DNA of 64,000 nt. Origin: Parasponia andersonii. Taxonomy: Eukaryota; Streptophyta; Magnoliopsida; Rosales; Cannabaceae. The stretch is from positions 36,289 through 100,288 of the forward strand of contig JXTB01000017.1 of the NCBI GenBank assembly GCA_002914805.1, given 5' to 3'. This document shows, in pieces, positions 1 through 12,017 of the stretch (position 1 is its first letter; the number at the start of each line of letters is the position of its first letter). The notes below the pieces were generated by a model. The model was not told the origin of the DNA, searched no databases, and worked only from the letters and a program-made list of their open reading frames with translations. The position numbers and the translations under genes are program-made.

Positions 1-1266
1 TTTGATCTAATGGACGACCCAATCTCCTCACAAATGTTAATGATGCATGTGAATGTGTGGATCCTGAATCTATTAATGCATGAGCTATGATGCAAAAAAT
101 AAAATCTCACCTGTGATAACAGCTGGGTCTGCCTTAGTCTCATCTCCAACAACTGTCTCAGACATAGTATACAGCTTTCCACCAAGTTTTTTCTGATCAT
201 TTTTCATTTCAGAGCAATTCTTAATAAAATGATCACTTTGACCACATTTGTAGTATAATCCTGCACCGTTGCAACACTCCCCAGAATGATTCTTTCCACA
301 TGATGGGCAAGGTGATATAGTGGTAGTTGTAGTCCACTGGTCAGTCTTGGGATGCTTACCCTGATCAGGTTGGATCTATTGAGTTGGAGCTCCCTTCCTT
401 TTCGTATCCTGAGGACGTTGAATTTGAGTCTGTCCTCCTCTATTTCCTTGAAAACCGGGTCTGAAACCCCTTTGCATTTCCCTAGCCAATCTTTCTCTCT
501 TAATCTTTTCCTCATCCAAGACATCTTTCTCTGCTTGCTCAGCATCCAATGCCCTATCTACTATCTGAGCAAATGGTACACCTCGAATTCCACCTAATTT
601 CAGATCCCTAACGATAGTCTTCCTCAGACCTTGCATAACTTGATCTACCTTGAGCTCATTGGTGGCAACCATATGAGGTGCATATCATGATAACTCGTCG
701 AACTTGCGGATATATTCCGCAACAGACATCTCTCCCTGTTTCAGATTGGCAAATTCTACCCTTCTGCTGGCTCTCATGGCATCAGTAAAATACTTTTTAT
801 AGAATAACTCTCTAAATCGTTCCCAAGTCATAATAGTAACATCGTGAAAAGTGCTCATAGTATCCCACCAGTATTCAGCATGATGTCTCAGCATAAAACT
901 AGCACAAGGAACTTTATCTACATCAGGGACCTTGGCATAAGCTAGCATCCGCTCAGTGGTCCTGATCCACTGCTTAACTTCTATTGGATCAATCCCACCA
1001 TCAAAAGTCAGAGGCTGGAGTTTTCTAAATCTTTCTCCAGCACTTTCACCAGTATCCTGCCTCTGTTGAGGTGACAGAGGTGAAGGGTTAGGTTGATTTT
1101 CTTGTCTCATATGTTGCTCCAAAATATTTTGTATCAAAGAAGCCAACTGTTCAACCTGATTAAAACCCTGTGAAGAAGATGCACCTCTCTCAAAATTATC
1201 TTGACCCCGAGTAGTCACCATACTGATATCCTGACACCCAGATTCCATAGTTCCAATTATAGCCAA
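1..1266 (-). pseudogene. Ty3/gypsy gag polyprotein (element 1), broken, runs off the left edge
   Basis: Minus-strand gag of an LTR retrotransposon, which forms the virus-like particle core. The frame opens at 1266 and contains a retrotransposon-gag core including YWWDTMSTFHDV and FRELFYKKYF, followed by a basic tail (GFRPGFQGNRGGQTQIQRPQ). It is interrupted by an in-frame TGA at 685-687 and an in-frame TAG at 376-378, and reading continues in the same frame after both. Around 220-310 lie two zinc-knuckle-like motifs. The second reads YYKCGQSDHFIKNC, where the expected first Cys is Tyr, so metal binding by that knuckle is doubtful. Downstream reading ends at a TAG near position 90. The primer-binding site and LTR directly upstream (1412-4366) fix orientation. 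The gene is non-functional as assembled; protease and pol would lie left of the window. Confidence 0.88.
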
Positions 1267-1411
1267 TAATAATCATCACCAGAATATAAATCCAACGAAA
1301 AAAAATGAAACAGATATCAAAATGCATATCAAACACTTACAGAGAAGTGAGGCTTCCTTTCCTTCCCGACGTGTATATATAAGCAGTCTTCAGAATCATT
1401 TTAAAACATAA

Positions 1412-1423
1412 GCTCTGATACCA
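1412..1423 (-). other. Primer-binding site of element 1 (initiator-Met tRNA type)
   Basis: On the minus strand this reads TGGTATCAGAGC, the standard plant retrotransposon complement to the 3' end of initiator methionine tRNA. It lies 2 nt from the LTR end at 1426 and about 150 nt upstream of the gag start, as expected for minus-strand priming. Confidence 0.9.
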
Positions 1424-1425
1424 AT

Positions 1426-4366
1426 TGTAACACCCCCCATCCCACACACGTACATAAGGGTATTTGTATAAATATTTAGTGAGATCGGGAGACACTACTC
1501 GACTTAGAACTGATAAAATTGGGGAAAATTAAAACTTTTTAGAAGGAAAAAGGAAATTTTCACTCATAATTATACATACTCTAATGTATACATATACACA
1601 CCCTCGGTAAGTGGGCCTCTCATGAATATTACATAATGTACACACACAAAATAAGTACAAAATCGTCTATCAGAAAACCACAGCGTCAAAATGCTCATAT
1701 ACACAAGCCACAGTCAGAAACTCAGCACTCCTCCTCTAACTCATATATCATCCGTAACTTCTGCAAAGTAAGAATATTAATGAGTATAAAACTCAGTAAG
1801 TAACGTATGCAGATGCAGAGTACATATAACATGAAACAAATGGTCATATGGTTGGGATCCCTGTGTATATTATATTGTCTGACAAGACCGTGAATTGCAT
1901 ACTGAGCCACTCAGAGAACGTATAACATATCATGAGCTATATAGAGGTCTCGAGCCCCAGAAAATCCCCTCTGTGTACATCAGAGGTCCACCCCATACCG
2001 CCATCAAAGTGTTCCCGTAGGAACCATAATGTCCCCGAGAGGACCAAAGTGTTCCCGAAGGAACCATATCATATATTTGGGCGCTGGCCCGCCACACCCT
2101 ATTCATCAATACTTGTCAAACAATATAAATACACCACGTGTTCATGTCTCATGCAAAACTGAATGACAGTTACGTATGTACACATATCCACAGATTCTAT
2201 ATCCACAAATTCACAGAATAAAGAATTTCTTACATTGCAGGTGTGACATTACTTACCTTATGTCCGACAGAAAAGATAGTGAAAAGGGTCAGTATCCTCA
2301 GTGATAAGGTGTGTGGAAGACCTGATATCAATTTCATTACTAGAATGATTACTATAATGTAAAATGCTTAAAGAAAGCAACCACAAGCATAAATCACAAC
2401 TTTCACAAAATCAGGAAATCTAATCACAAAATGAACTAAAATGGCACATACTTTCATAAAAACTAGTTCATTTACTTCTAAATAGTACCATTTGGTTTTA
2501 AAAATATTTGGACAGCACCTCTCCTATTTTTAGGACATTGCCACATGATTAAAATCATGGTTTAAGATCTGCAATAACAATTCACAAGCCAATTCCCACA
2601 TATACACCTCAAAGAGGATCATTTATAACAACCTAGGTGCACTTGAATTCTTTTCAGTTTAAACAAAGTTTAAAACTTCTTTTACACTTGTATATCATCA
2701 TAACCAGCCAGTATATAGGTGTAATCTACATAAAAGGATCAATGTCTTACACATTCCAAGTAATGAATTCAAATTACAAGTGTAGACAACTTATTCCAAC
2801 AATAAAAACACTTGAATCCACAAATAGCAAACTTTGGGGCTTTAAGTCTAACTTCAATCCTCCACTTAAATTATATGTTTCCAGCCATATATAAGGTTTT
2901 CTAGGACCTTTATTCATCAAATAAAATCTTTGATTTAAGGGCTAATGCAATAGAAATAAATTACCAATTCCAAATTCCATAAAAATCTTACCTTGACTAG
3001 TTTGAACCTTTGTTGAATCTCTTGCCTTTTTCTTCTACAAAACTGATTTCTATGGCTTAGAAATTGATCTTAGGACTCAAGAGGACCTAGAGGAATCATT
3101 ATTTAAGTGGTATCAAGTAGAGAATTGAAATAATAAAACAAAACCTAGGAAGGAGAATTAGTAGAATTACCTTGACTAGTTTGGATCTATCTTGCTTTCT
3201 TGAGCTCCAAATTGAGTTCTACTACTTGGAAACTCTTGGAAATGGTTAATAGGAGCTGAGAGAAGTCTAAAAATGAGTGGGAGAGTTTCAGGTCGTGGCT
3301 GGAGAGAAAGGAGAAGAAAGTGACCAGATTTGGTCCAAAAGTGATACTTAATAACTAAGAAATGGCATAACTTAAGTTCTAAGGGGTATTTTCGGAATTN
3401 ACTACTTGGAAACTCTTGGAAATGGTTAATAGGAGCTGAGAGAAGTCTAAAAATGAGTGGGAGAGTTTCAGGTCGTGGCTGGAGAGAAAGGAGAAGAAAG
3501 TGACCAGATTTGGTCCAAAAGTGATACTTAATAACTAAGAAATGGCATAACTTAAGTTCTAAGGGGTATTTTCGGAATTTTGCACCTTACTTTCCATGTG
3601 TTTAGCTCTAAAACATCCTTAGCATACTGACCACGTTGCTGGTCAATCCTATACACCCAAGTGTAGACCAAAATGGTGAAACCTAGCTTAAGAGGTGAAA
3701 ACTAGTCATACTTTGACCTATAATTCCATATGGCCAATCTTATTGTAATCTAGTGAAACCTAGCCCCATAACCAATCATTAAACATAAAAATAATTCAAT
3801 TAGACTCCAATTAATAATGCAAAAAAAGTATCAATGCCTAATTATTAGAGTGCACAAAGATGACATTACGCGATTAAGCTTAATCTAAGCTAGCTTAGTA
3901 TAATTAAACAGAGTTCAGTACAGTAACTGCTACCTCGTGCTTACCTGAAACCAGCATTTTGGAAAATACTAAAAATGGTTTCTATACATTAAATAAAAAG
4001 CTATTTGAAGTTTTAAACTCACAGTCAATTTGGCTCCGAAAAGCGTGAAAAATGTATTTTACCGAAAAACTACTATTTGACCAAGTTATCAACAGATATG
4101 ATTTTAATGCATGTTCGTATAGTATTACTATTCATAAATGTATTCTTTGTCCCTTTCACACTCCAAGCTCTCTCTCTCTGAGGGTACTGAGCCTTTACAC
4201 TGCATGGGAGCCCTTCCACAAATATTAGTACAATAATACAGATCATTTAATAATCAGAATGAGTAATTTACCATGAAAGTGATACTAGTTGCTTGATATG
4301 TCTATTATGCAATATGAATATGTTTATTATTGGCTTATTATGTATGTGAGAATCTTGGGCATCACA
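1426..4366 (-). mobile_element. 5' LTR of element 1 (gypsy)
   Basis: In element sense the LTR begins TGTGATGCCCAAGATTC (rc of 4350-4366) and ends GGGGTGTTACA next to the PBS, giving TG...CA termini. The apparent length of 2941 bp is inflated by a 180-bp artefact around the N at 3400, so the real length is about 2.76 kb. The outer end abuts integrase coding sequence of element 2 exactly, which supports the boundary. Open frames inside it show no domains. The partner LTR and target-site duplication are outside the window. Confidence 0.75.
3221..3579. repeat. Perfect 179-bp direct repeat separated by one N (probable assembly artefact)
   Basis: 3221-3399 is repeated at 3401-3579 with a single N at 3400 between the copies. 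The copies look identical, and the sequence continues normally after the second. This is what an unmerged contig overlap joined by a placeholder N would produce. Confidence 0.9.
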
Positions 4367-5746
4367 AGCATAACTCTTCTGGCGACTCTGAATCTCTTTG
4401 AGTCTCTCTTGGATATCCTTGATCTTCTCAGTAATCTCTTCAATCAATACAGGTCCAAGAGTAACATGCTCTTCAGGCTATACCCAACATAAAGGCGATC
4501 TACACGGCCTCCCATATAATACTTCATATGGAGCCACACCCACAACTGGTCTGGTAACTGTTATTATAAGCAAATTCCACCAAAGGAAGATGATCATCCC
4601 AGTTCCCACCAAAATCCAGTATGCAATAACGTAGCATGTCCTCAAGAATCTGAATGGTCCTTTCAAACTGACCGTCTGTCCCAGGATTGTGAGCTGTACT
4701 GATATCTAACTGCGTACCAAACGCTTTCTGCAAGGCTCTCCAAAACTTAGAAGTGGACCTTGGATCTCTATCAGATACTATGCTTGAAGGCACACCATGC
4801 AAACATATGATGTTCTCCATATACAGTCTATTGAGCTTAGTAAGTGAGTAGTCTATCCGGATCGGTGTAAAGTGAGCACTCTTCGTCAACTGATCGACTA
4901 TCACCCAAGCTGCGTCGTTCTTCCTCAAGGTCTTTGGCAAACTAGTCACGAAGTCCATCGTGATCTTGTCCCACTTCCATTCTGGAATTAGCAATGGCTG
5001 AAGTAATCCAGCTGGCCTCTGGTGTTCAGCCTTGACTTGCTGACAAGTCAAACACTTAGCCACAAAAGTAGCTACATCCTTCTTCATCCNTTATTATAAG
5101 CAAATTCCACCAAAGGAAGATGATCATCCCAGTTCCCACCAAAATCCAGTATGCAATAACGTAGCATGTCCTCAAGAATCTGAATGGTCCTTTCAAACTG
5201 ACCGTCTGTCCCAGGATTGTGAGCTGTACTGATATCTAACTGCGTACCAAACGCTTTCTGCAAGGCTCTCCAAAACTTAGAAGTGGACCTTGGATCTCTA
5301 TCAGATACTATGCTTGAAGGCACACCATGCAAACATATGATGTTCTCCATATACAGTCTATTGAGCTTAGTAAGTGAGTAGTCTATCCGGATCGGTGTAA
5401 AGTGAGCACTCTTCGTCAACTGATCGACTATCACCCAAGCTGCGTCGTTCTTCCTCAAGGTCTTTGGCAAACTAGTCACGAAGTCCATCGTGATCTTGTC
5501 CCACTTCCATTCTGGAATTAGCAATGGCTGAAGTAATCCAGCTGGCCTCTGGTGTTCAGCCTTGACTTGCTGACAAGTCAAACACTTAGCCACAAAAGTA
5601 GCTACATCCTTCTTCATCCTTTTCCACCAGTACTGCCGCTTCAAGTCCCGGTACATCTTAGTACTACCTAGATGTACTGTGAACCTTGATTTGTGAGCCT
5701 CTGCTAGAATGGTTTCTCGAAGATTAGGGTCATTAGCAACAGCCAA
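4367..5746 (-). pseudogene. Ty3/gypsy integrase region of element 2, truncated and artefactually duplicated
   Basis: Minus-strand integrase of a Tekay/Del-type gypsy element. Visible parts are the N-terminal HHCC zinc-binding region (HLGSTKMYRDL, then CLTCQQVKAEH), the catalytic core start WDKITMDFVTSLPKT, the second Asp region (SDRDPRSTSKFW), and the Glu region near TDGQFERTIQILED. The normal continuation to APYEVLYGRPCRSP is frame-shifted. Coding similarity stops after RQKSYA at 4367, exactly where the LTR of element 1 begins, so the C-terminus (and any chromodomain) lies left of the window. The segment 4561-5089 is repeated as 5091-5619 around an N, so the core appears twice in the assembly but probably exists once. 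Integrase would insert the cDNA copy; this copy is dead. Confidence 0.88.
4561..5619. repeat. Perfect 529-bp direct repeat separated by one N (probable assembly artefact)
   Basis: 4561-5089 is repeated as 5091-5619 with a single N at 5090. It duplicates the integrase core of element 2. The same signature occurs at 3400, so both look like unresolved contig overlaps and not biological tandem duplications. Confidence 0.9.
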
Positions 5747-7536
5747 CTTGCCATTGAAAAGTAAGAACCCTTCCCTGTTAGTGCTCCAACCATCTAACTT
5801 TTTACCATTCTGAAGTTGGTTCTAGGTTGTCCTCAACTCCCTGTCTTGCCACTGACTCTGCTGGACAGTCTGGAGAAGAGATGGTGAAATCACAATATTG
5901 CTCAGGCAAGTAACCTATTCATTCTCGAAGTACTGCAAGTTATAGTCACCAATCGCAACTGAGTTTTTCCAATCTTCAAATACCAGTGCAGCTAGTTCAC
6001 CACGAGGCTTCCTACTCAGTGCATCGGCTACAACATTGGCCTTACCAGGATGATACTGTAGGTCGAAGTCATAATCCTCCATATACTCAACCTATCTTCG
6101 CTGTCTCAAGTTCATATCCTTCTAGGTAAAGAGATACTTCAAACTCTTATGATCGGAGAATATGTCGAACTTTACACCATACAAGTAACATCTCCAAATC
6201 TTCAACGTAAAGATCACTACTGCAAGTTCCAGATCACGGGTGGGATAGTTTCTTTCATGTGGCTTCAACTGACGAGAAGCATAGGCCATAACTCGACTAT
6301 TCTGCATCAAGACACATCCCAAACCCGTCTTCGAAGCATCGGTATACACCACATAAGGCTCGTTACTGTCAGGAACAGTAAGAACAGGTGCAATAGTTAA
6401 ACTCTGCTTCAACCTGACAAAAGCTTCTTCACTTTTGTGATCCCAAACAAACTTGATGTCCTTCCTGGTCAACTTGGTCAAAGGTAAAGCAATTCTCGAG
6501 AAATCTTGCACAAAATGACGGTAGTAACCTACCAAACCAAGAAAACTACGTACCTCTGTCACATTTCTCAGTCTTTCCTACTCCAAGATAGCTTCGATCT
6601 TAGTATGATCGAATGAAATACCTCCGTGAGAAATCACATGGCCCAAGAACTTCACTTCTGACATCCAAATGTCACACTTCGATTTCTTGGCATACAACTG
6701 ATGATCTCTCAAAGTCTTAAGTACAATCCCCAGATGTTCGGCATTCTCTTCTCGAGTCTTGTAATATACCAAGATGTCATCGATGAACACAACCATAAAA
6801 CGATCCAAAATGGCCTGAAAATCCGATTCATGAGATCCATAAAGGCTGCAGGTGCATTCGTTAAACCAAATGTATCACCAGAAACTCAAAGTGACCATAT
6901 CGGGTTCCGAATGCTGTCTTCGGTATATCATCCTCCCTTATCTTCAACTGATGATAACTAGATCTCAAATCGATCTTAGAGAAGAATCTTGAACCACCGA
7001 GTTGATCAAACAACTCATCTATTCTTGGCAAAGGATACTTGTTCTTCACTGTCAACTGGTTCAACTTCCGGTAGTCCACACAAAATCTCAACAAACCATC
7101 AGCTTTTTTTACAAACAAAATAGGAGCACCCTAAGAAGAAGTGCTAGCAAATAAAGCCCTTGGAAAGCAGATCATCCAACTGTTCTCTTAATTCTTCCAT
7201 CTCAGTAGGTGCCATGCGACAGGCTGGAATAGAAACTGGCTGAGCTCCAGGAACTAGCTCAATACAGAACTCGATCTCCCTATCTAGTGGTAACCTCGGT
7301 AAGTATTCAGGAAACACCTCCGAAAACTCACATGCCACTAGAATCCATAGGTCTTGATTGTCTGTCCTCACCTTGCAATCCATGGCAAACAAGTTCCCAT
7401 AAGACTCAAGTTTCTTTCTTCCACCCATGCACACTTTCAGAATAGGATTAGGCTTCAACGGACTCATCCCAGCCTGATAGATAATAGGATATCCATCACT
7501 AGGAAAAAGAGTCACCTGCTTCGTATGACAGTCCAC
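5747..7536 (-). pseudogene. Ty3/gypsy reverse transcriptase and RNase H of element 2
   Basis: Minus-strand pol core in several frames. The RT part (7536 down to about 6578) shows [20 protein letters not shown], then [14 protein letters not shown], and the catalytic FIDDILVY. The RNase H part (6562 to 6122) shows the connection motif [17 protein letters not shown] and [17 protein letters not shown] with its first catalytic Asp, and ends near [14 protein letters not shown]. Stops and frame changes near 6565, 6810-6860 and 7120-7140 break the reading frame. Order PR-RT-RH-INT identifies Ty3/gypsy rather than Ty1/copia. 5747-6121 is the RH-INT linker, also broken. Confidence 0.9.
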
Positions 7537-7542
7537 AATAGC

Positions 7543-7899
7543 TCAATACTTCGACAACCAATCCATACCGAGTATCACATCATATTGTCCCACCAGCAAC
7601 ACAATCAAATCAGCAAGAAGCTTCCTATCACCAATCACAACCCGACAAAACTTACACATACTAGACACATCGGCCATTCCTCCCAAAGGTGTACCCAACG
7701 ACAATACATAATCTAAATCAGAAAATTTCAACCCCAATAGTTGAGCAAACAATAAGGATATGAATGAGTGGGATGCACCAGTATCAAACAAAACATGTGC
7801 CCAAGAGTATGAAAGAAGGATCATACCGTCCACAACACCTCGACTAGTGCGATCATGAGTGTCGTCTGCCCCAGTAAAAGCATAGGCTTGGCCAGTCAC
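7543..7899 (-). pseudogene. Ty3/gypsy aspartic protease of element 2
   Basis: Contains HVLFDTGASHSFISLLFAQ, the retropepsin active-site signature DTGAS followed by HSFIS typical of plant gypsy elements, and a second conserved patch DVILGMDWLSKY near its end. It sits between the gag zinc-knuckle region and RT, as expected. The polyprotein frame is interrupted on both sides, so it would not be expressed as part of an intact Gag-Pol. Confidence 0.88.
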
Positions 7900-8966
7900 C
7901 TTTCCTTTTCTTTTGTTACCTTTCCCTTGACTAGGTCGACTGCTGCTGGATCCTAGACCACTACTGCCATATCCACACCCACCCTACTCGCTTACGAAGT
8001 ACCCTGTGACTATTGCGGCCTTGCTTGAGTACTCTGATAAGAAGAAGAACCTGACTGGCTCCTCTGCAGTTGAGAAAGAGGAGATTTCTGCAAGCGAGTA
8101 GGACGCTCCTTCTTCCGGTGACCCGGATGGCCACAAACAAAACATCCTCCATAAGGACTACCTCTGCCACCTCCAGAAGAACCACTGCTGTTCGAGCTCC
8201 CACTGCTCAGAGTACCCTGGGCTGACCACTACCCCTGGTTCCTTCTGGTGGCTTTCCTATCATTTCCTCTCCACTGGTTCCTCCTGGAATCCAAACTTTC
8301 TTCGATGGCCTCTGCCCGCCGGGCAGCCACTGCAATCTCAGGAAGAGTGTGGAAAGTCTGGGTACCAATCCTATTGAAAATATTCCGATTCAGACGACTC
8401 CTGAACTTAGCAACTCGGTACTTCTCACTCGTACCCGGTCCAAGAGCAACACTTGACAACTCAGTGAACTCTATCTAGTACTCATTCACCGTTCTGTTAC
8501 CTTGGGTCAACATCTCAAATCAGTTCACAACTTCATTCTGTTGATCCTCATTGGCATACTGGGCCTTGAAAATCCGTTCAAAGCCTTCCCAAGTCAAGCC
8601 CACTATATCTTGCATCTATTCCACTATCTCCCACCAACAAATGGCACTCCCCGTCAAACGGGTAATAGCAAACACAGCCCAAAACTCAACCAGACTACCA
8701 AAGGCTCAAAAGTACCTCTCCATCTCACATAACCAAGCAATTGCCGTGAAAGGTTATGGTCTACCATCAAACTGCACTGGCTGGAGACGTATAAACCGTT
8801 GGAGGTGATCAGCCTAATCCAACTGACGTTCCCTCAGAGCTGGAGGCTGATAGTCTGGATTGCTCATCTGGACGAATGCCTACTACATTACCTCAATCAG
8901 ATGAGTGAAATCCAGACGAGGAGGTTCGGCATCCGGCTGGTGCCTCGGAACTCTTCTAGGAGGCAT
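7900..8966 (-). pseudogene. Ty3/gypsy gag of element 2
   Basis: Starts at the ATG 8966-8964 (MPPRRVPRHQPDAEPP), 116 nt downstream of the PBS in element sense. The middle contains a gag domain followed by the segment FNRIGTQTFHTLPEIAVAARRAEAIEESLDSRRNQ, and then a CCHC knuckle region (about 8100-8160). Several stops and frame changes break it. The paralogous gag in the element at 39930-43975 is clearly homologous, which places both in one family. Confidence 0.85.
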
Positions 8967-9081
8967 TCTTAAAAGTCTGAAACAATATGTCAAATTGTTA
9001 GTGAGATAATGATGCATGCTTGTCATAAAATCAACTTCAATATAGTTTAATGGTGATACATCTAAGCTGTTAAACTCAAAA

Positions 9082-9092
9082 CTCTGATACCA
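9082..9092 (-). other. Primer-binding site of element 2
   Basis: Minus strand reads TGGTATCAGAG, matching the initiator-Met tRNA 3' end. It is separated by 8 nt from the LTR that begins at 9101. Confidence 0.85.
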
Positions 9093-9100
9093 AAAATTTC

Positions 9101-11152
9101 TGTCACGACCCAAAACCCGGGCTAGTGGCAGAAGGGGAATTTCACAAAGGTGGGAAATTCTTTAATTTATTTGAAAAATGTCAAAAATTCTAGTTTTTAT
9201 AAAAATGGTCCATTTAAATAAAATAATCGGAATTCCATCCCGAGAACCACTCCCATAGTTCGTATACACCATCAAGCATAGATTGAACAATTATTTGAAA
9301 ACGCGAAATTAAATATAAAACCCAGCATCATCATCATCCACAACAGAAGACAAACACCAGAATGGCATACATAAGTTTGTAGAAAAAATAGAAAGCAGTA
9401 ATCTTGGTTCAATGCTAACACAAAATCCAAATAGTCCAAAGACTATGACAACAACTCCTAGCATTACCAAGAGACAAACTGCAATCCGGATGACCTCTTA
9501 TTCCTCTTGATCACTAAGATCGCACTGGACACCACCTGAGGAGGAAGGTAGGGGGTGAGCATACAATGCCCAGTAGGAAAATAGTTACCTCGAAGAAAAA
9601 AAATTCAGTGATGGAAAACTCCTGTATGGCTAGTTCAAATCCAAAATATACACACACATATATATATATAATCCAAACCGGGAGCCCATATATATAAAAT
9701 AGTGTAATCAAAACCATCAATCCATATGCACATGACACAAATCAACCTATACCCATGAGCTCACATCCTCTCATCTGTAGAAACCCAGGATGATGGCACT
9801 AAATATACCTAACAGCGTGCCTGATACCTAAGCCCATACCCAGAGGGGACACCTATGTGTCGCCTACCAAACTTGAAGGTACAACCGAATTGCCTACACC
9901 TGCCAAATGGGGAGGTAATCAGAAGTAACAAGACCTCGCGCGAGTTTATGAACTTTCACCGACGGTGGGGCATACAGCGCCACACTATAAAACCCACGAT
10001 GCTAACACGGTGCTCATGTATGATCCTATGACACGTGTAATACAGAACTGAAGTGTAAAAACTACTATACTCTGGTTTTTCAGTAAAACATGCATAATAG
10101 GGTTTTATAAAAAAACGGGCAACATAATGGCCCTATTTTTTATATACCCAAAATAACCTGCACACAGCAAATTCCCAGAGCAGTACAGTATATATCGTAT
10201 AACCAGATCCCATCACATATAATTCAAATTATTAAAAACACACTTTCTCTTATATACTGCAGAAGTTTTAACTCAAAAAGGGTATAAAACGAAGGTAAGT
10301 AAACCTCTACCTCACCGGAGTAGCAATACCACACTATTAAGTCTTCAAGGTGTCATTGACGATCGCCCGAAGGGTCGAGAACCATTTCCAAGCCCTCAAT
10401 CGTCCTCTTGCGAAAAACCAACTTCTCACCGGAGCTTCAATTCCACAAACGGACCTCTTCACTGAATTTCTAACACCCAAAATAGCTAGGTTAGACATAT
10501 AACTTGTCCAATTCGGGTCCGGGCCTACATCGGACCGGTGGCACGCAAAATAAGACAAAATCTCGACCGTCCGATCTCGATTTTCATGCCGATCACCAAA
10601 CCACACTATATATATCAAACTTCTCCATTTTCCAAGTATATTCCAAAAATGCAGTCAAAAACACAATCCGACGGCCGGATCAAAAATAACAACCATAACC
10701 TCGAAATGCCCAAAAAGGCAACTTTCAATACGGATAAAATGGAGTTGAGATATATATATCCTGATGATCTTTGAGACGAGACGAATCCAACGGGACCGGT
10801 TGGTGGACGAATTGTGGCCGGAATCATCGCCGGTGACGAAAAAACCAAAAAAGCCTTAAACGGCCGTTTCCTCTTCCCCGGCGACGGCGAGCTCTTCCGG
10901 TGGTCGCTGCTGCTCGGCTTTGGCTCATGGCGGCCTGGGGAGGACTCATCGGCAGTCTGCTCGGCCGGACGAAGCTTGGGCAGCGGCGGCTGCTCTTTGG
11001 CCGAGAGTGAAACTGAGAGAGAAAAAGAAAGAGAGAGTTAACGGGGGGAGTGAAACGAGAGGGAGGAGAGAGAATTATATATATATATAATCTTTTTTTT
11101 TTTAAATCCGGTCAAAAGACCATTTTGCCCCTTAAAAAACTAGATTTTTACA
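9101..11152 (-). mobile_element. 5' LTR of element 2 (gypsy, TGTAAAA...GTCGTGACA family)
   Basis: In plus coordinates the LTR opens TGTCACGACCC and closes TTTTTACA, so in element sense it is TGTAAAAA...GGGTCGTGACA. Length is 2052 bp. It has a TA microsatellite near 9655 and GC-rich stretches near 10800-11000 that resemble the LTRs at 18563, 39930 and 39230. The flanking 5 bp on the right are ATAGA; the other flank is outside the window, so the target-site duplication cannot be tested. Open frames in it (for example 10814-11041) carry no recognisable domain. Confidence 0.82.
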
Positions 11153-11440
11153 ATAGAAGTTATAGGGGTATGGACGAGCCTGTTTCTCATGCCATTTTTC
11201 TTTTCCCACCATCAAAATTTGTTTGCAAAGTGACGGGATTATGTAGGTTTATCAAGAGAAAAAAAAAATAATAATAAAAAAATAATAATAATAAAAAAAA
11301 AAAAAGCTTTTCCAGCTTCTACAGATATTCTACTCGGGTTATATGATGAGGCAAAGGAACTGAATTTCAATTTTGTTTGTGTTACTGCTTGATGCACTTG
11401 AAATGAGGGAAATCAAGTGGTTCATGGTAATATGAAGCGG
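11153..11440. other. Intergenic, A-rich low-complexity stretch
   Basis: No gene seen. 11260-11306 is an AAT/A-rich simple sequence. It may mark the 3' tail of an older retroposed piece but nothing recognisable precedes it. Confidence 0.6.
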
Positions 11441-12017
11441 GACGCTCATCATGTGGGACAATTTGCTATGACTTACCTCAATGAGTTTCAAGTATGAAAA
11501 CTTAAAGGAGATACGGTTCAAAAAGCTCGACCAGCACGTTCTTTATGGTGGAAAGCACCGATCTCTGGGCATTTCAAGATTAACACGGATGCTTCTCTGC
11601 ATGGGGATCATAATTCTGTGGGTCTAGGAGGGATCATAAGGGCATATTTCTCAGTATGTTTTAGGGGTTCGTTCGCAGGATATTATAACTGAGCTGTTAG
11701 CAACTCATGAAGCACTCCGTTTTGCTGTTGAGGTGGAATGTGACTCTCTTAGGTCTATTCAGGCTATATCTTCTCGCCATCCTTATGCTTCGTATCCAAA
11801 TGTAATTTCAGGCGTCCTAGTTTTACTATCTCAAGCCAATTGTGGCTCGTGTTACTACATTTCTCGCTCTTGTAATATAGTGGCCCACGATTTTCCTAGA
11901 AATATGTTCTAAGTTGATAGTATTCCTTTGTTGATTGGCTCATTAGTGTCGATGAAATTTGATTCAATAATTAATTCCTTTCCTTTTTTTGAGGGGAAAA
12001 AAAAAAAAAAAAAAAAG
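11440..12017 (+). pseudogene. LINE / RVT_3-type RNase H fragment with poly(A) tail
   Basis: In plus-strand frames the stretch from about 11550 reads WWKAPISGHFKINTDAS, then VGLGGIIRA, then DIITELLATHEALRFA and VEVECDSLRSIQAI. These are the hallmarks of the plant RNase H-like domain found at the C-terminus of LINE ORF2 proteins and in related plant proteins: catalytic Asp in NTDAS, Glu in ITELLA, Asp in VECDS. Frame changes and stops (for example FRNMF followed by TAA) show it is dead. An uninterrupted A-run at about 11998-12016 closes it, consistent with a 5'-truncated retroposed LINE. No target-site duplication was resolved. Confidence 0.75.

Noticed and set aside
1932-2894. Open frames in the LTR of element 1
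   Set aside because: They lie inside a defined LTR, lack domains, and have AT-driven composition.
9514-11271. Several open frames of 70-95 codons within the element 2 LTR
   Set aside because: Equivalent stretches recur on both strands in the related LTRs and carry no domains; they are by-products of a GC-rich LTR.
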